Shown here one piece after another: positions 27,501 to 36,006 of a DNA stretch of 64,000 nt. Location: NCBI GenBank assembly GCA_964467455.1, contig CAYXQJ010000012.1:1-64000 (forward strand). The letters run 5' to 3'. The translations under genes and the position numbers were made by a program. The number at the start of each line of letters is the position of its first letter. Within the stretch, counting starts at the first letter, position 1. The notes under the pieces were generated by a model that saw nothing but the letters and a program-made list of their open reading frames with translations, ran no database searches and had not been told where the DNA came from. The stretch comes from OLB6 sp964467455 (GTDB lineage Bacteria > Bacteroidota > Ignavibacteria > Kapaibacteriales > Kapaibacteriaceae).

Positions 27501-29993
27501 AGATCAGCACTCGTAGCCAAGACACAACCAACCCACAACCTGCCAACCAACCAGCATACGCTTTCAAAGATCAGCACTCGTAGCCAAGACACAACCGAAC
27601 TCCGTAAGCGTTACCGCCAACGCGCCGCTTTCAAAGATCAGCACTCGTAGCCAAGACACAACCGGTAGCCGACAAGACTCGATAGCTGTCTGCGCTTTCA
27701 AAGATCAGCACTCGTAGCCAAGACACAACTTCAAAGGTGATCACTTGACACCTCCAATCCGCTTTCAAAGATCAGCACTCGTAGCCAAGACACAACCGGC
27801 ACGTGTCTTCGTTGACCCGAATATGCGCTTTCAAAGATCAGCACTCGTAGCCAAGACACAACGAACCCGCCTCGGCGTTCCAGACGGGCGTCGCTTTCAA
27901 AGATCAGCACTCGTAGCCAAGACACAACTAGCAGTTCGAGCCGCAACGTGTATGCCGCGCTTTCAAAGATCAGCACTCGTAGCCAAGACACAACTAAATC
28001 ATGCACAAACGGCAGTATTCGGCCGCTTTCAAAGATCAGCACTCGTAGCCAAGACACAACGTGCGACATATAACTTCATCCCCGGCAAGGCGCTTTCAAA
28101 GATCAGCACTCGTAGCCAAGACACAACGGCCTCGCTTGTTTGGAGTATCGGCCGCCTCGCTTTCAAAGATCAGCACTCGTAGCCAAGACACAACACGGGC
28201 TTCGGCCAGCTGCTGCGGACTCATCGCTTTCAAAGATCAGCACTCGTAGCCAAGACACAACCCAGCCTTGTCAGCTCGCTCACCGATGCTGCGCTTTCAA
28301 AGATCAGCACTCGTAGCCAAGACACAACAGCTAATGGCCTACTACCACCAATACGTGCCGCTTTCAAAGATCAGCACTCGTAGCCAAGACACAACCCCTA
28401 CCTGCAGATGCTGGTCATCGAAGACGCTTTCAAAGATCAGCACTCGTAGCCAAGACACAACAACTGCTACGAGTCGGATGTCCCCTTCATCCGCTTTCAA
28501 AGATCAGCACTCGTAGCCAAGACACAACAATACGGGGAAATTCCTAAACAGCTTTAGCGCTTTCAAAGATCAGCACTCGTAGCCAAGACACAACAGGCCG
28601 TGTGCTTAGCCCATACGCGGACGCGCTTTCAAAGATCAGCACTCGTAGCCAAGACACAACGGCCTCCTCTTTCTCGTCGGAGTCCTTCTCGCTTTCAAAG
28701 ATCAGCACTCGTAGCCAAGACACAACCTAGCATAGACGCTCTGCACGACGGTCTCGCGCTTTCAAAGATCAGCACTCGTAGCCAAGACACAACTATCTCG
28801 GATCGTGACAGCTGCATCTGTTCGCTTTCAAAGATCAGCACTCGTAGCCAAGACACAACGGACCGATCGCAGCCTTCCGCATTGAGCTGCGCTTTCAAAG
28901 ATCAACACTCGTAGCCAAGACACAACATAGCCAAGGTCGGCGTACCACTTCACGACGCTTTCAAAGATCAGCACTCGTAGCCAAGACACAACTATCGTTG
29001 GTATAGGATCTTGTGCGGGATTCGCTTTCAAAGATCAGCACTCGTAGCCAAGACACAACTACATACGCGCGTATATGGGGGGTTATCCCGCTTTCAAAGA
29101 TCAGCACTCGTAGCCAAGACACAACGGAAGCTCATGTACGTGCTCTTTTGCGATGCGCTTTCAAAGATCAGCACTCGTAGCCAAGACACAACAGCAGGTC
29201 TGCCGGTGTGCAGCGGAGGAGTCGCTTTCAAAGATCAGCACTCGTAGCCAAGACACAACGAAGCCGTTTGCATGGGGCTCACCTATCACGCTTTCAAAGA
29301 TCAGCACTCGTAGCCAAGACACAACTAGATCGTCAACGGTTCGGCTTTCCATTCGCGCTTTCAAAGATCAGCACTCGTAGCCAAGACACAACGGACTTCG
29401 ACAAAGACGCTATGCTGCTCACGCTTTCAAAGATCAGCACTCGTAGCCAAGACACAACGGACATCCGAAGAGTGACAATCCTGCCATGCGCTTTCAAAGA
29501 TCAGCACTCGTAGCCAAGACACAACAGGTAGGCGCCGTAGACCGTAGCTACACGCGCTTTCAAAGATCAGCACTCGTAGCCAAGACACAACTCGGTGTCT
29601 TTGAGGCACACACTGGGCTGTCGCTTTCAAAGATCAGCACTCGTAGCCAAGACACAACATGCCAACGCGTCGTAATCAACGTGCGTGGCGCTTTCAAAGA
29701 TCAGCACTCGTAGCCAAGACACAACACGGCTTGCATGACATCGACAGACTCGCCGCGCTTTCAAAGATCAGCACTCGTAGCCAAGACACAACATACCAAA
29801 ACGATGCGATATTGGCGTCGGTCGCTTTCAAAGATCAGCACTCGTAGCCAAGACACAACGATAAACCGACGATGCCACGGCAGCGGCTTCGCTTTCAAAG
29901 ATCAGCACTCGTAGCCAAGACACAACAGCTTCTCGAGACGCACCTTCAGATCTTCTTGCTTTCAAAGATCTGCGCTGGAAGCCTAGACAAAAC
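24553..29993 (-). CRISPR. CRISPR array, 82 repeats and 81 spacers
   Basis: By hand count there are 81 canonical repeats plus one degenerate end repeat. The core is 36 nt starting GCTTTCAAAGATCAGC and ending AAGACACAAC; a C precedes all canonical copies (so 37 nt), leaving spacers of 29-31 nt. The period is 66-68 nt. Copy 66 (28891) has one change (G to A at core position 15). The last copy (29958-29993) has six mismatches. Pairing with the tracrRNA requires transcription on the minus strand, where the repeat begins GTTGTGTCTTGG and ends GAAAGCG. Spacers show no obvious repetition by eye. Confidence 0.97.
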
Positions 29994-30013
29994 CCAATCA
30001 CCTCCGGCGGAGG

Positions 30014-30235
30014 CTACAGAAATGACCACTCTAGCACTTCACTCGTGCCGTCGTGACGGACATGCCGGACGATGATCTTTCTACCGCCTGCTTGACGTAG
30101 GACATCCAATAAGACGCGCGCACCGTATGACGTGCGAATTGCCTCGTACTGGAAGTCGCCTGGATAAGCAGCCCCATACCTATCCAGTAGCTCGTTCAAT
30201 TCGCTGAGGCTTGCTTTCCGATCAGCGTCATCCAT
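30014..30235 (-). CDS. Small hypothetical protein upstream of the array
   Basis: A 73-aa soluble protein (MDDADRKASLSELNELLDRY; later YGARVLLDVLRQAGGR). GGAGAAGAAG lies just ahead of the ATG. No family is recognised. Its stop lies 21 bp before the degenerate terminal repeat in the direction in which the array is transcribed, with a CCTCCGCCGGAGG hairpin between. It may thus share a transcript with the array, or be an unrelated neighbour. Confidence 0.55.
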   Translation of the reverse strand: MDDADRKASLSELNELLDRYGAAYPGDFQYEAIRTSYGARVLLDVLRQAGGRKIIVRHVRHDGTSEVLEWSFL

Positions 30236-30307
30236 GACTTCTTCTCCACAATAAGTTCGGGGACCGTGACTTGATAACCGCGATCTTGTACGGGCAACGT
30301 CATCCGT

Positions 30308-30478
30308 TTATCTAATCGTCGTAGCCGTTATGGATTCGATGTTTGCCTTTGTGTCTATGGTCGCGACGCACATTTCAGAACGGAAGATATGCCCCAAGTG
30401 ATCAACTACGCTACGATATTCATGCTTGCCTTGCACAAGATACAACTCGCTACCGATGATTTCAGAGATCCCAATTGA
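30308..30478 (-). pseudogene. Possible gene remnant
   Basis: A 56-codon frame without an ATG start, reading GSELYLVQGKHEYRSVVDHL and then GHIFRSEMCVATIDTK before TAA. The residue composition looks protein-like, but an in-frame stop lies immediately upstream and no ribosome site is seen. It may be the tail of a decayed gene. The rest of 30236-30600 shows no supported feature. Confidence 0.3.
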
Positions 30479-30600
30479 TTAGCACCGCTATGTTGATTTG
30501 GGAGGTAGTATAATCGGGTCTTTCAAGTTTTTGCTAGGTTGATGAACATCGATACTTGTGAAACCGATCCACGCACCATAAACGAGTGAACTGAATCCAA

Positions 30601-30783
30601 ATGAACCACGACCGAAATTACCTCTCTGAAGCTGAGTTTCTCTTCGCCGACTATGAAGCCCTTAGTGAAGTAGAGAAAGAGGAGATTCAAAAGAGTATCA
30701 AGGCAATAGATGAAGAATGCAGAGCTAAGAGCAAACTGAGCGAAGTCCCTGATGAGACCATTAGTCATGATGGAACAGCTTGA
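30601..30783 (+). CDS. Small acidic hypothetical protein
   Basis: A 60-aa, strongly charged frame (MNHDRNYLSEAEFLFADYEA; VEKEEIQKSIKAIDEECRAK) predicted helical. The amino-acid composition is plausible for a real small protein, but the start has no clear ribosome site and an overlapping 93-aa frame exists on the other strand. Function unknown. Confidence 0.35.
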   Translation: MNHDRNYLSEAEFLFADYEALSEVEKEEIQKSIKAIDEECRAKSKLSEVPDETISHDGTA

Positions 30784-30822
30784 TGGTTCGGCACCTAGTC
30801 GCAAAGCTGTGATCCATATCCA

Positions 30823-31407
30823 CTAGCGAACGAAGTTTTCCAAGTACTTCGCCACCATGTCAAACTCGAGGTTCACGGTGTCGCCAACGTTGGCTGTTCC
30901 GAGTGTGGTGACGTTGAGCGTGTGTGGAATGACGGCGATCTTGAGACGACTTGATTCCAACGCTGCGACCGTAAGTGAGATACCATTGACGCAGATGGAA
31001 CCGACAGGGATGAGCCACTTTCGGTACTCCGACGGGAAGTCGATCCAGATCTCCCACCCTTGGTCATTGATGGAGATGGCGGAGATGGTGCCGACAGCGT
31101 CGACGTGACCTTGGACCAAGTGTCCGCCAAGACGATCCTGTAAACGCACGGCACGCTCGAGGTTGACGCGATGGCCTTCTTGCAACAGACCGATGGTGGC
31201 CTTGCGCAAGGTCTCGGCAACAGCAGTGACGCTGAAGTGATCACCACTGCGCTCAGTCACAGTCAAACAACATCCGTTCACGCTGATGGAATCGTCGATG
31301 GCAAGATCGTCCATCACCACGCGCGCTGCGATGTGGAAGGTGACGCCGTCGCCGATATCCTGACGTTTGATGACGGTGCCCGTCTCTTCGACCAATCCGG
31401 TGAACAC
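30823..31407 (-). CDS. ribE: Riboflavin synthase, alpha subunit type
   Basis: A 194-aa enzyme that dismutates two 6,7-dimethyl-8-ribityllumazines to riboflavin. The GTG start at 31407 gives the standard N-terminus (V/M)FTGLVEETGTV. Two tandem lumazine-binding repeats are visible: SINGCCLTV and GGHLVQGHVDAVG in the first, and CVNGISLTVA and TLNVTTLG in the second. It starts one base after the stop of the hydrolase gene, so the two are probably cotranscribed. Confidence 0.93.
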   Translation of the reverse strand: MFTGLVEETGTVIKRQDIGDGVTFHIAARVVMDDLAIDDSISVNGCCLTVTERSGDHFSVTAVAETLRKATIGLLQEGHRVNLERAVRLQDRLGGHLVQGHVDAVGTISAISINDQGWEIWIDFPSEYRKWLIPVGSICVNGISLTVAALESSRLKIAVIPHTLNVTTLGTANVGDTVNLEFDMVAKYLENFVR

Positions 31408-31408
31408 G

Positions 31409-32424
31409 CTAGTTGCCTCGTACAAAGGTGGTGATGATGTCGATGTATGCCTGAATGCCCATCGTCGTCGGCACGTCGCTATGATCCGCCCCCTTCACCG
31501 CGATCAAGGTCTTGGGATTGACGGCATGATCGTAAAGGGGCTGGGCATGACGTGTAAAGGGAATGAACGTGTCGTTGGTTCCATGCAAGAGCAACACTGG
31601 CGCGTTGATGCGTCCGATGCGACCTTTGTTGTTGAACTCACCGTCAAGCAGATAGCCACCGGGAATGTTGAGCAACGTGCCGCTCTGCACCAAGGCCTCA
31701 CCCGACGCATAGGCCGCTTCGAGGATCACGGCATGAGCGTGATGCAACTCGGCGGCACTATACAATGCTGGTACGCCCCCTAACGAAAAGCCGTAGTGGA
31801 CGATGAAGGTGGTGTCGACATCAGGACGTGATCGCACATAGTTGTAGGCGGCACGAGCGTCACTGAAGAGGTCATCTTCCGTCGTGGTCGTGCCCGTACT
31901 CATGCCGAAGCCCTGATAGTCGTAGGCAAANNNNNNNNNNNNNNNNNNNNNNNNNNNNNNNNNNNNNNNNNNNNNNNNNNNNNNNNNNNNNNNNNNNNNN
32001 NNNNNNNNNNNNNNNNNNNNNNNNNNNNNNCTTCCGTCGTGGTCGTGCCCGTACTCATGCCGAAGCCCTGATAGTCGTAGGCAAAGACATCGAAGCCACA
32101 ACGATAGAGATATTCGATCCGACGCCAGAAGAACTCAAGATTATCGTTGTTGCCGTGATGATAGATGATCGTCGGATGCGGCACCACTCTCATCGAATCC
32201 GGCTGCTTGACATAGACGCCGTAGATCGTCTCTCCACTCGACGACAGCTCGACCAATTGCACCGATGTATCGGGAATGATCGAATCCGCAAAGTTGTACT
32301 CCGACACGGTCGTCGGAACGAACATGAACGAGTCGAGAGAACAACCGAATAACACGAATGACAGAATAACCGAATAACCGATTAACCGAATAACCGACAA
32401 ACCGACTAGCTCTGCTACAGCCAT
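31409..32424 (-). CDS. Alpha/beta hydrolase lipoprotein (interrupted by a scaffold gap)
   Basis: A serine hydrolase with a lipoprotein signal (lipobox LFGC near residue 27). IYHHGNNDN is the oxyanion-side motif, DYQGFGMSTG and HYGFSLGGVPAL (nucleophile Ser in GFSLGG) follow, and VLLLHGTNDTFIPF and GADHSD supply the acid and His. The signal peptide is coded mostly by the CCGAATAA-type tandem repeat. The gap is probably false: the same 55 bp stand on both sides, and removing the N run with one copy restores one continuous frame of about 286 aa. Substrate unknown. Confidence 0.82.
31931..32030. other. Assembly gap (100 N) with duplicated flanks
   Basis: The 55 bases before the N run (31876-31930) repeat exactly after it (32031-32085). 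This is the picture of two contig ends that overlap but were not merged, so there is probably no missing sequence here. Confidence 0.9.
32335..32405. repeat. CCGAATAA-type tandem repeat within a signal peptide
   Basis: About six degenerate copies of CCGAATAA lie inside the 5' coding part of the hydrolase gene; on the minus strand they code for SVIRLIGYSVI and neighbours. It is the same family as at 41-112. Confidence 0.75.
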
Positions 32425-33071
32425 AGGACCCCTCCAATAAATCCACCGATCGACCCGGTGCCGTTGATGGAGGAGCGGCCGCGGAAGACGCCGCCTTCGG
32501 TGTTGACATTGGCGGCTTGCCAGATGAGTTCGGTCTGGAGAGAGAAGGTTGACGAGAGCGGGAACTGCAGGCCCAGCATTGGGCTGACGAAGGTGGCGCC
32601 GGGATCGAGTTGGAAGGTGACGTGTGTGCCGGCATAGAGCAGTGCGCGATCCCACACTTCCCAGCTGGCGTTGACGTGGACGTCGGGATAGAAGCGCGAC
32701 GTTGACCACGAACCGAAGTCGGTGAACATCAGGGCGCGCACTCCGGTGGTGAGCTCGGGGACGGCGCCGTCTTGCGCTATGATGCGTGTTGATGCACCAA
32801 CGTCGAGGCCGGCAACATGGAAGGTCGACATCGTCGCGTGAAGGTTGCCGTGGAGGGTGACGCTCTCGGTGAGGCCATACGAAGCACCGGCGGTGAGGTA
32901 GGGGACGAGGACGGTTGGCACTGATGCCGGCACGATCGGTCCACCGAGCGACGCCTGGAGTGCGACCTGTTCATCCTTCAGCACACGCACCGGTGCACCG
33001 GCACCGCAGCCCATTAAGAGGCCGAGGTTGCACAGGAGGAGGATTGCCCCCATTTTCGTTCGTACGTTCAC
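32415..33071 (-). CDS. Lipoprotein, probable outer-membrane associated
   Basis: A 218-aa protein with a lipoprotein signal (MNVRTKMGAILLLCNLGLL, lipobox LMGC). The mature part is rich in short beta strands (SYGLTESVTLHGNLHA, FPLSSTFSLQTELIW) and ends GGVLWL, like a small barrel. No family is recognised. Its 3' end overlaps the hydrolase start by 10 bp, forming a run with hydrolase and ribE. It is divergent from the AddB-like gene. Confidence 0.68.
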   Translation of the reverse strand: MNVRTKMGAILLLCNLGLLMGCGAGAPVRVLKDEQVALQASLGGPIVPASVPTVLVPYLTAGASYGLTESVTLHGNLHATMSTFHVAGLDVGASTRIIAQDGAVPELTTGVRALMFTDFGSWSTSRFYPDVHVNASWEVWDRALLYAGTHVTFQLDPGATFVSPMLGLQFPLSSTFSLQTELIWQAANVNTEGGVFRGRSSINGTGSIGGFIGGVLWL

Positions 33072-33090
33072 ACCACAAAACTACGGCAGC

Positions 33091-36006
33091 ATGTCCCACA
33101 ACGTGATCAGTTTGGCAGAATCGACGCTACGCAATGCCGCAGCAGCGTCGTCCTTGGCCTACGTGCTGCAGGTACTGCCGGACGGTGCACGGGTGATCGT
33201 GCCGACATCAGCGCATCGACGTCTGGTGCAACGCCTCTGGGCAGCACAGCAGCCAACGCGCGACGTGCCGCAGCTGACGACCATGGCCGGCTTCATCGGC
33301 GGTCTGGCGAAGATGTTACTTCCGCCGCAGGTGCAGATCATCGATGATGTGGAGGCCTCCGTCTTGCTCGATCTGGCGATGGCCGACGCAGGCGAGATGT
33401 TTCGTCCGGCACGACTCTCCATTCCGTTGCTGATGCGATGGAAACAAGAACAATACACCGTCGACCTTGTTGAACATCAATACGCCGATGCCGAGGGCAG
33501 ACCCGTGGAGTTGCGCGACATCGATCGCGTGATCCGCATCTGGCGTGCCTATGAACAGCGCAAAGGAGAGCTGGCCCTCGACCGCGGCGACGTCGGCTTT
33601 GTGATCGCCGACGTATTGGCTAGAACAGAGATCGCATCTGATGGCGTGCCGTCGCTGATCCTCGGCACGCATGGCCTTACGACCATTGACCGCACCATCC
33701 TGCACCTCCTCGCCCGCAACGGCTGGGACCTGGGCATCTGGTTCATGCCGCACCTTGATGAATTCAACCGAAGCACGGACGCTGGAAAATGGTTGATCTC
33801 GCACGGCTGGCTTAAAGACGACCAGCGACCGGCGTCCGACGTCCAAGTAAAGACGACCGGCGTCTGGCGTCCGACGTCCATCTTGCGGCAATGGGGGAAC
33901 CCACGCGAAGAAGTTCGCCGTGCGGTCGCAGCGGCCAAAGAGTTGATCACGAAGGGTACATCGATGCGCGACATCGCCATTGTTGCGCCGATGTCGGGAT
34001 CGTACGATGCGTTGTTAGCTGATGCTGCGATGACGAGTGGGCTGCCGATCGAGATCACAGCTTCACAACCGCTGTCGACGCATCGCATCTCGACGGCAGT
34101 GTTGGCAGCCTGCCAGATCGTGATCGGCAGATGGCAGCGCAGTGATGTGGAGCGTCTTGCGCTGTGTGGACAGATCGGCGTCGACCACGACCTTGGCCGC
34201 CTGATCGAAGCCGCCGTGCAGCACCGCATCAACGGCGGCGACGGGGCGATGGACTGGGCGCAACGGCTCGACGCGGCGCGTACGCGCCTGCAGACGGCTG
34301 CAGACGGCGAGGACGACAAACGTCTGCGTGCCGGACTGTCCATGCTCTCGAAGGCACGCACAACATTCAACTGGCTGCAACGACTGTTGACGCCGCCGGG
34401 TGAGCAGCACTCGGCTCGTCAGTTTGCAACATGGATACGCGACAACGTGATCGGCGCGATGGGTCTTGAGACGATCGATGAGCTGCTCTCAACACTCGAC
34501 CGATATGTCGTGTTCGCTGAGCGTCACAACGTCGATCACGCACGCTTCATCGATCATGTGCAGCGCTGGTGGACCATCGTTGACGGTACGTCGATCGCCG
34601 CGTGGAGCGGTGCGGACACCGGTGTCCGCGTCATGCGTCCCTCCGAGATCCGCCTGCATTCCTTTTCCGCCGTCTTTGTGTTAGGCGTGATCGATGGTGA
34701 ACTCCCCACCGATGAAGGTGATCCGATCGACGAGGCCCTGATGGAGGGATTGCGTCAACATATCGACAGAGAACAATTCTCCGATCTCTTCCATGGTGGC
34801 AACGATGGTTCCCTTCTCATCCTGTCGCGGCCCATTGCGATCGATGGCGATCCAACATTGACGTCGATCTACTTCCGCGAGGTCGCCGACTGGCCCACAA
34901 CGATCATGCCCGACAAACCCTGCGGCATCGAGGCCTTGGATACGGCAGATCATCTGTTGTTGCTTGATGCGCAAGATGATCTCGCATATCGCAGCGGATC
35001 GATGCTTGATATGTCAAAACGCCAACAGGGGATCATATCGACCGATCTCACACCGTCTGCCGCTGCACTCTTCGCTCAGAGTATCTCGCAGCCGCTGAAC
35101 CCATCACGACTTGATGTCGTGATCGGTTGTCCATATGCCTACTTCGGACGTCGCATTCTTGGTCTTGACGAACCCATCACCGGCGACGAGCAACTCACGC
35201 CGCTGGAACGTGGTACCTTGATGCATGCAACGGCACAAACGTTCTTTGATACGGTCCGTGGATATCCCGTCGTAGACGTTCGCACGAAGGACGACATCGC
35301 CTCGGCATTGATCGATCTTACCACACATCCCGAGTCGCACTGGTTTCCCATCCTGCTCGACATCTTCGAACAACAGCGTGCCACGCTTCCCTCGGGCTAT
35401 CTGTATGATGAAGCGGAACACCGCGCCTTCTACGGCACCGACGACCGACCCGGCCTCCTCGCCCGCTGGCTATCGATGGAGTACACGTTTCAACGTGAGA
35501 ATCGTGCTCGCCCCCTACTCTTTGAGTTGGAGATCGATTCCGAATTGATCTTGGAAGGGGGCGTTGTGGTCCCGGTACGATTGCGGATCGACCGCGTGGA
35601 CGCAGAGATCGTTGACGGTGAGGTGGTTGTCACCGTGATCGATTATAAAACATCTGCCAGTGGTGTTCCGTCAACGAAGCGCGTGGAACGCGGCGAGTCG
35701 ACGCAGATGCCGTTGTATCTGGCGGCAGTACAGTCGTGGTTCGCGGAGCGGGGGATGAAGGTGACGGCGCGTCATGCGTCGTACCACACGTTTGGTCGAT
35801 CGCTGCGAACAACGTCGGATCCGGCGGTCAAGTCGATGGAACTGAACTATGACGAGATCTTGGAGAACGTCGAACCGGCGATCACCACATTGAATGATGG
35901 GATCTTTCCGGTGCGACCAACTGACAAAGCATGTCGATATTGCGGACTCAACGAGATCTGTCGGATCGAAAGTTGGGGTCCACTTGAAGAGAAACAACCT
36001 ATATGA
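33091..36006 (+). CDS. AddB-like PD-(D/E)XK nuclease
   Basis: A 971-aa protein. The N-terminal part is a helicase-like region without a Walker A lysine (GARVIVPTSAHRRLV); the C-terminus is a RecB-family nuclease with ERGTLMHA, RIDRVD and VIDYKTS. Four cysteines (C680, C948, C951, C957) have the spacing of the iron-sulfur cluster of AddB and Cas4 nucleases. AddB works with AddA in double-strand break repair; no AddA is in the window. The CGTCCGACGTCC repeat is inserted near residues 246-264. Its stop overlaps the next gene by 4 bp. Confidence 0.83.
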   Translation: MSHNVISLAESTLRNAAAASSLAYVLQVLPDGARVIVPTSAHRRLVQRLWAAQQPTRDVPQLTTMAGFIGGLAKMLLPPQVQIIDDVEASVLLDLAMADAGEMFRPARLSIPLLMRWKQEQYTVDLVEHQYADAEGRPVELRDIDRVIRIWRAYEQRKGELALDRGDVGFVIADVLARTEIASDGVPSLILGTHGLTTIDRTILHLLARNGWDLGIWFMPHLDEFNRSTDAGKWLISHGWLKDDQRPASDVQVKTTGVWRPTSILRQWGNPREEVRRAVAAAKELITKGTSMRDIAIVAPMSGSYDALLADAAMTSGLPIEITASQPLSTHRISTAVLAACQIVIGRWQRSDVERLALCGQIGVDHDLGRLIEAAVQHRINGGDGAMDWAQRLDAARTRLQTAADGEDDKRLRAGLSMLSKARTTFNWLQRLLTPPGEQHSARQFATWIRDNVIGAMGLETIDELLSTLDRYVVFAERHNVDHARFIDHVQRWWTIVDGTSIAAWSGADTGVRVMRPSEIRLHSFSAVFVLGVIDGELPTDEGDPIDEALMEGLRQHIDREQFSDLFHGGNDGSLLILSRPIAIDGDPTLTSIYFREVADWPTTIMPDKPCGIEALDTADHLLLLDAQDDLAYRSGSMLDMSKRQQGIISTDLTPSAAALFAQSISQPLNPSRLDVVIGCPYAYFGRRILGLDEPITGDEQLTPLERGTLMHATAQTFFDTVRGYPVVDVRTKDDIASALIDLTTHPESHWFPILLDIFEQQRATLPSGYLYDEAEHRAFYGTDDRPGLLARWLSMEYTFQRENRARPLLFELEIDSELILEGGVVVPVRLRIDRVDAEIVDGEVVVTVIDYKTSASGVPSTKRVERGESTQMPLYLAAVQSWFAERGMKVTARHASYHTFGRSLRTTSDPAVKSMELNYDEILENVEPAITTLNDGIFPVRPTDKACRYCGLNEICRIESWGPLEEKQPI
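33829..33881. repeat. Dispersed CGTCCGACGTCC repeat inside the AddB-like gene
   Basis: Two copies of (AC)CGGCGTC(C/T)(G)GACGTCC-type sequence in frame, coding for RPASDV and GVWRPTS. A related GGACGCTGG lies near 33778. Confidence 0.7.

Noticed and set aside
24545..29900. Many short open frames with the peptides RFQRSALVAKTQ or LSKISTRSQDTT
   Set aside because: These are translations of the CRISPR repeat, not genes.
30523..30804. Minus-strand 93-aa frame with a hydrophobic segment
   Set aside because: Overlaps a more protein-like acidic frame on +; no ribosome site or family support for either.
33091..36006. Possible Cas4-like adaptation protein because of the four-Cys nuclease
   Set aside because: Size and helicase-like N-terminus fit AddB, and it lies far from the CRISPR locus, which is II-C without cas4.
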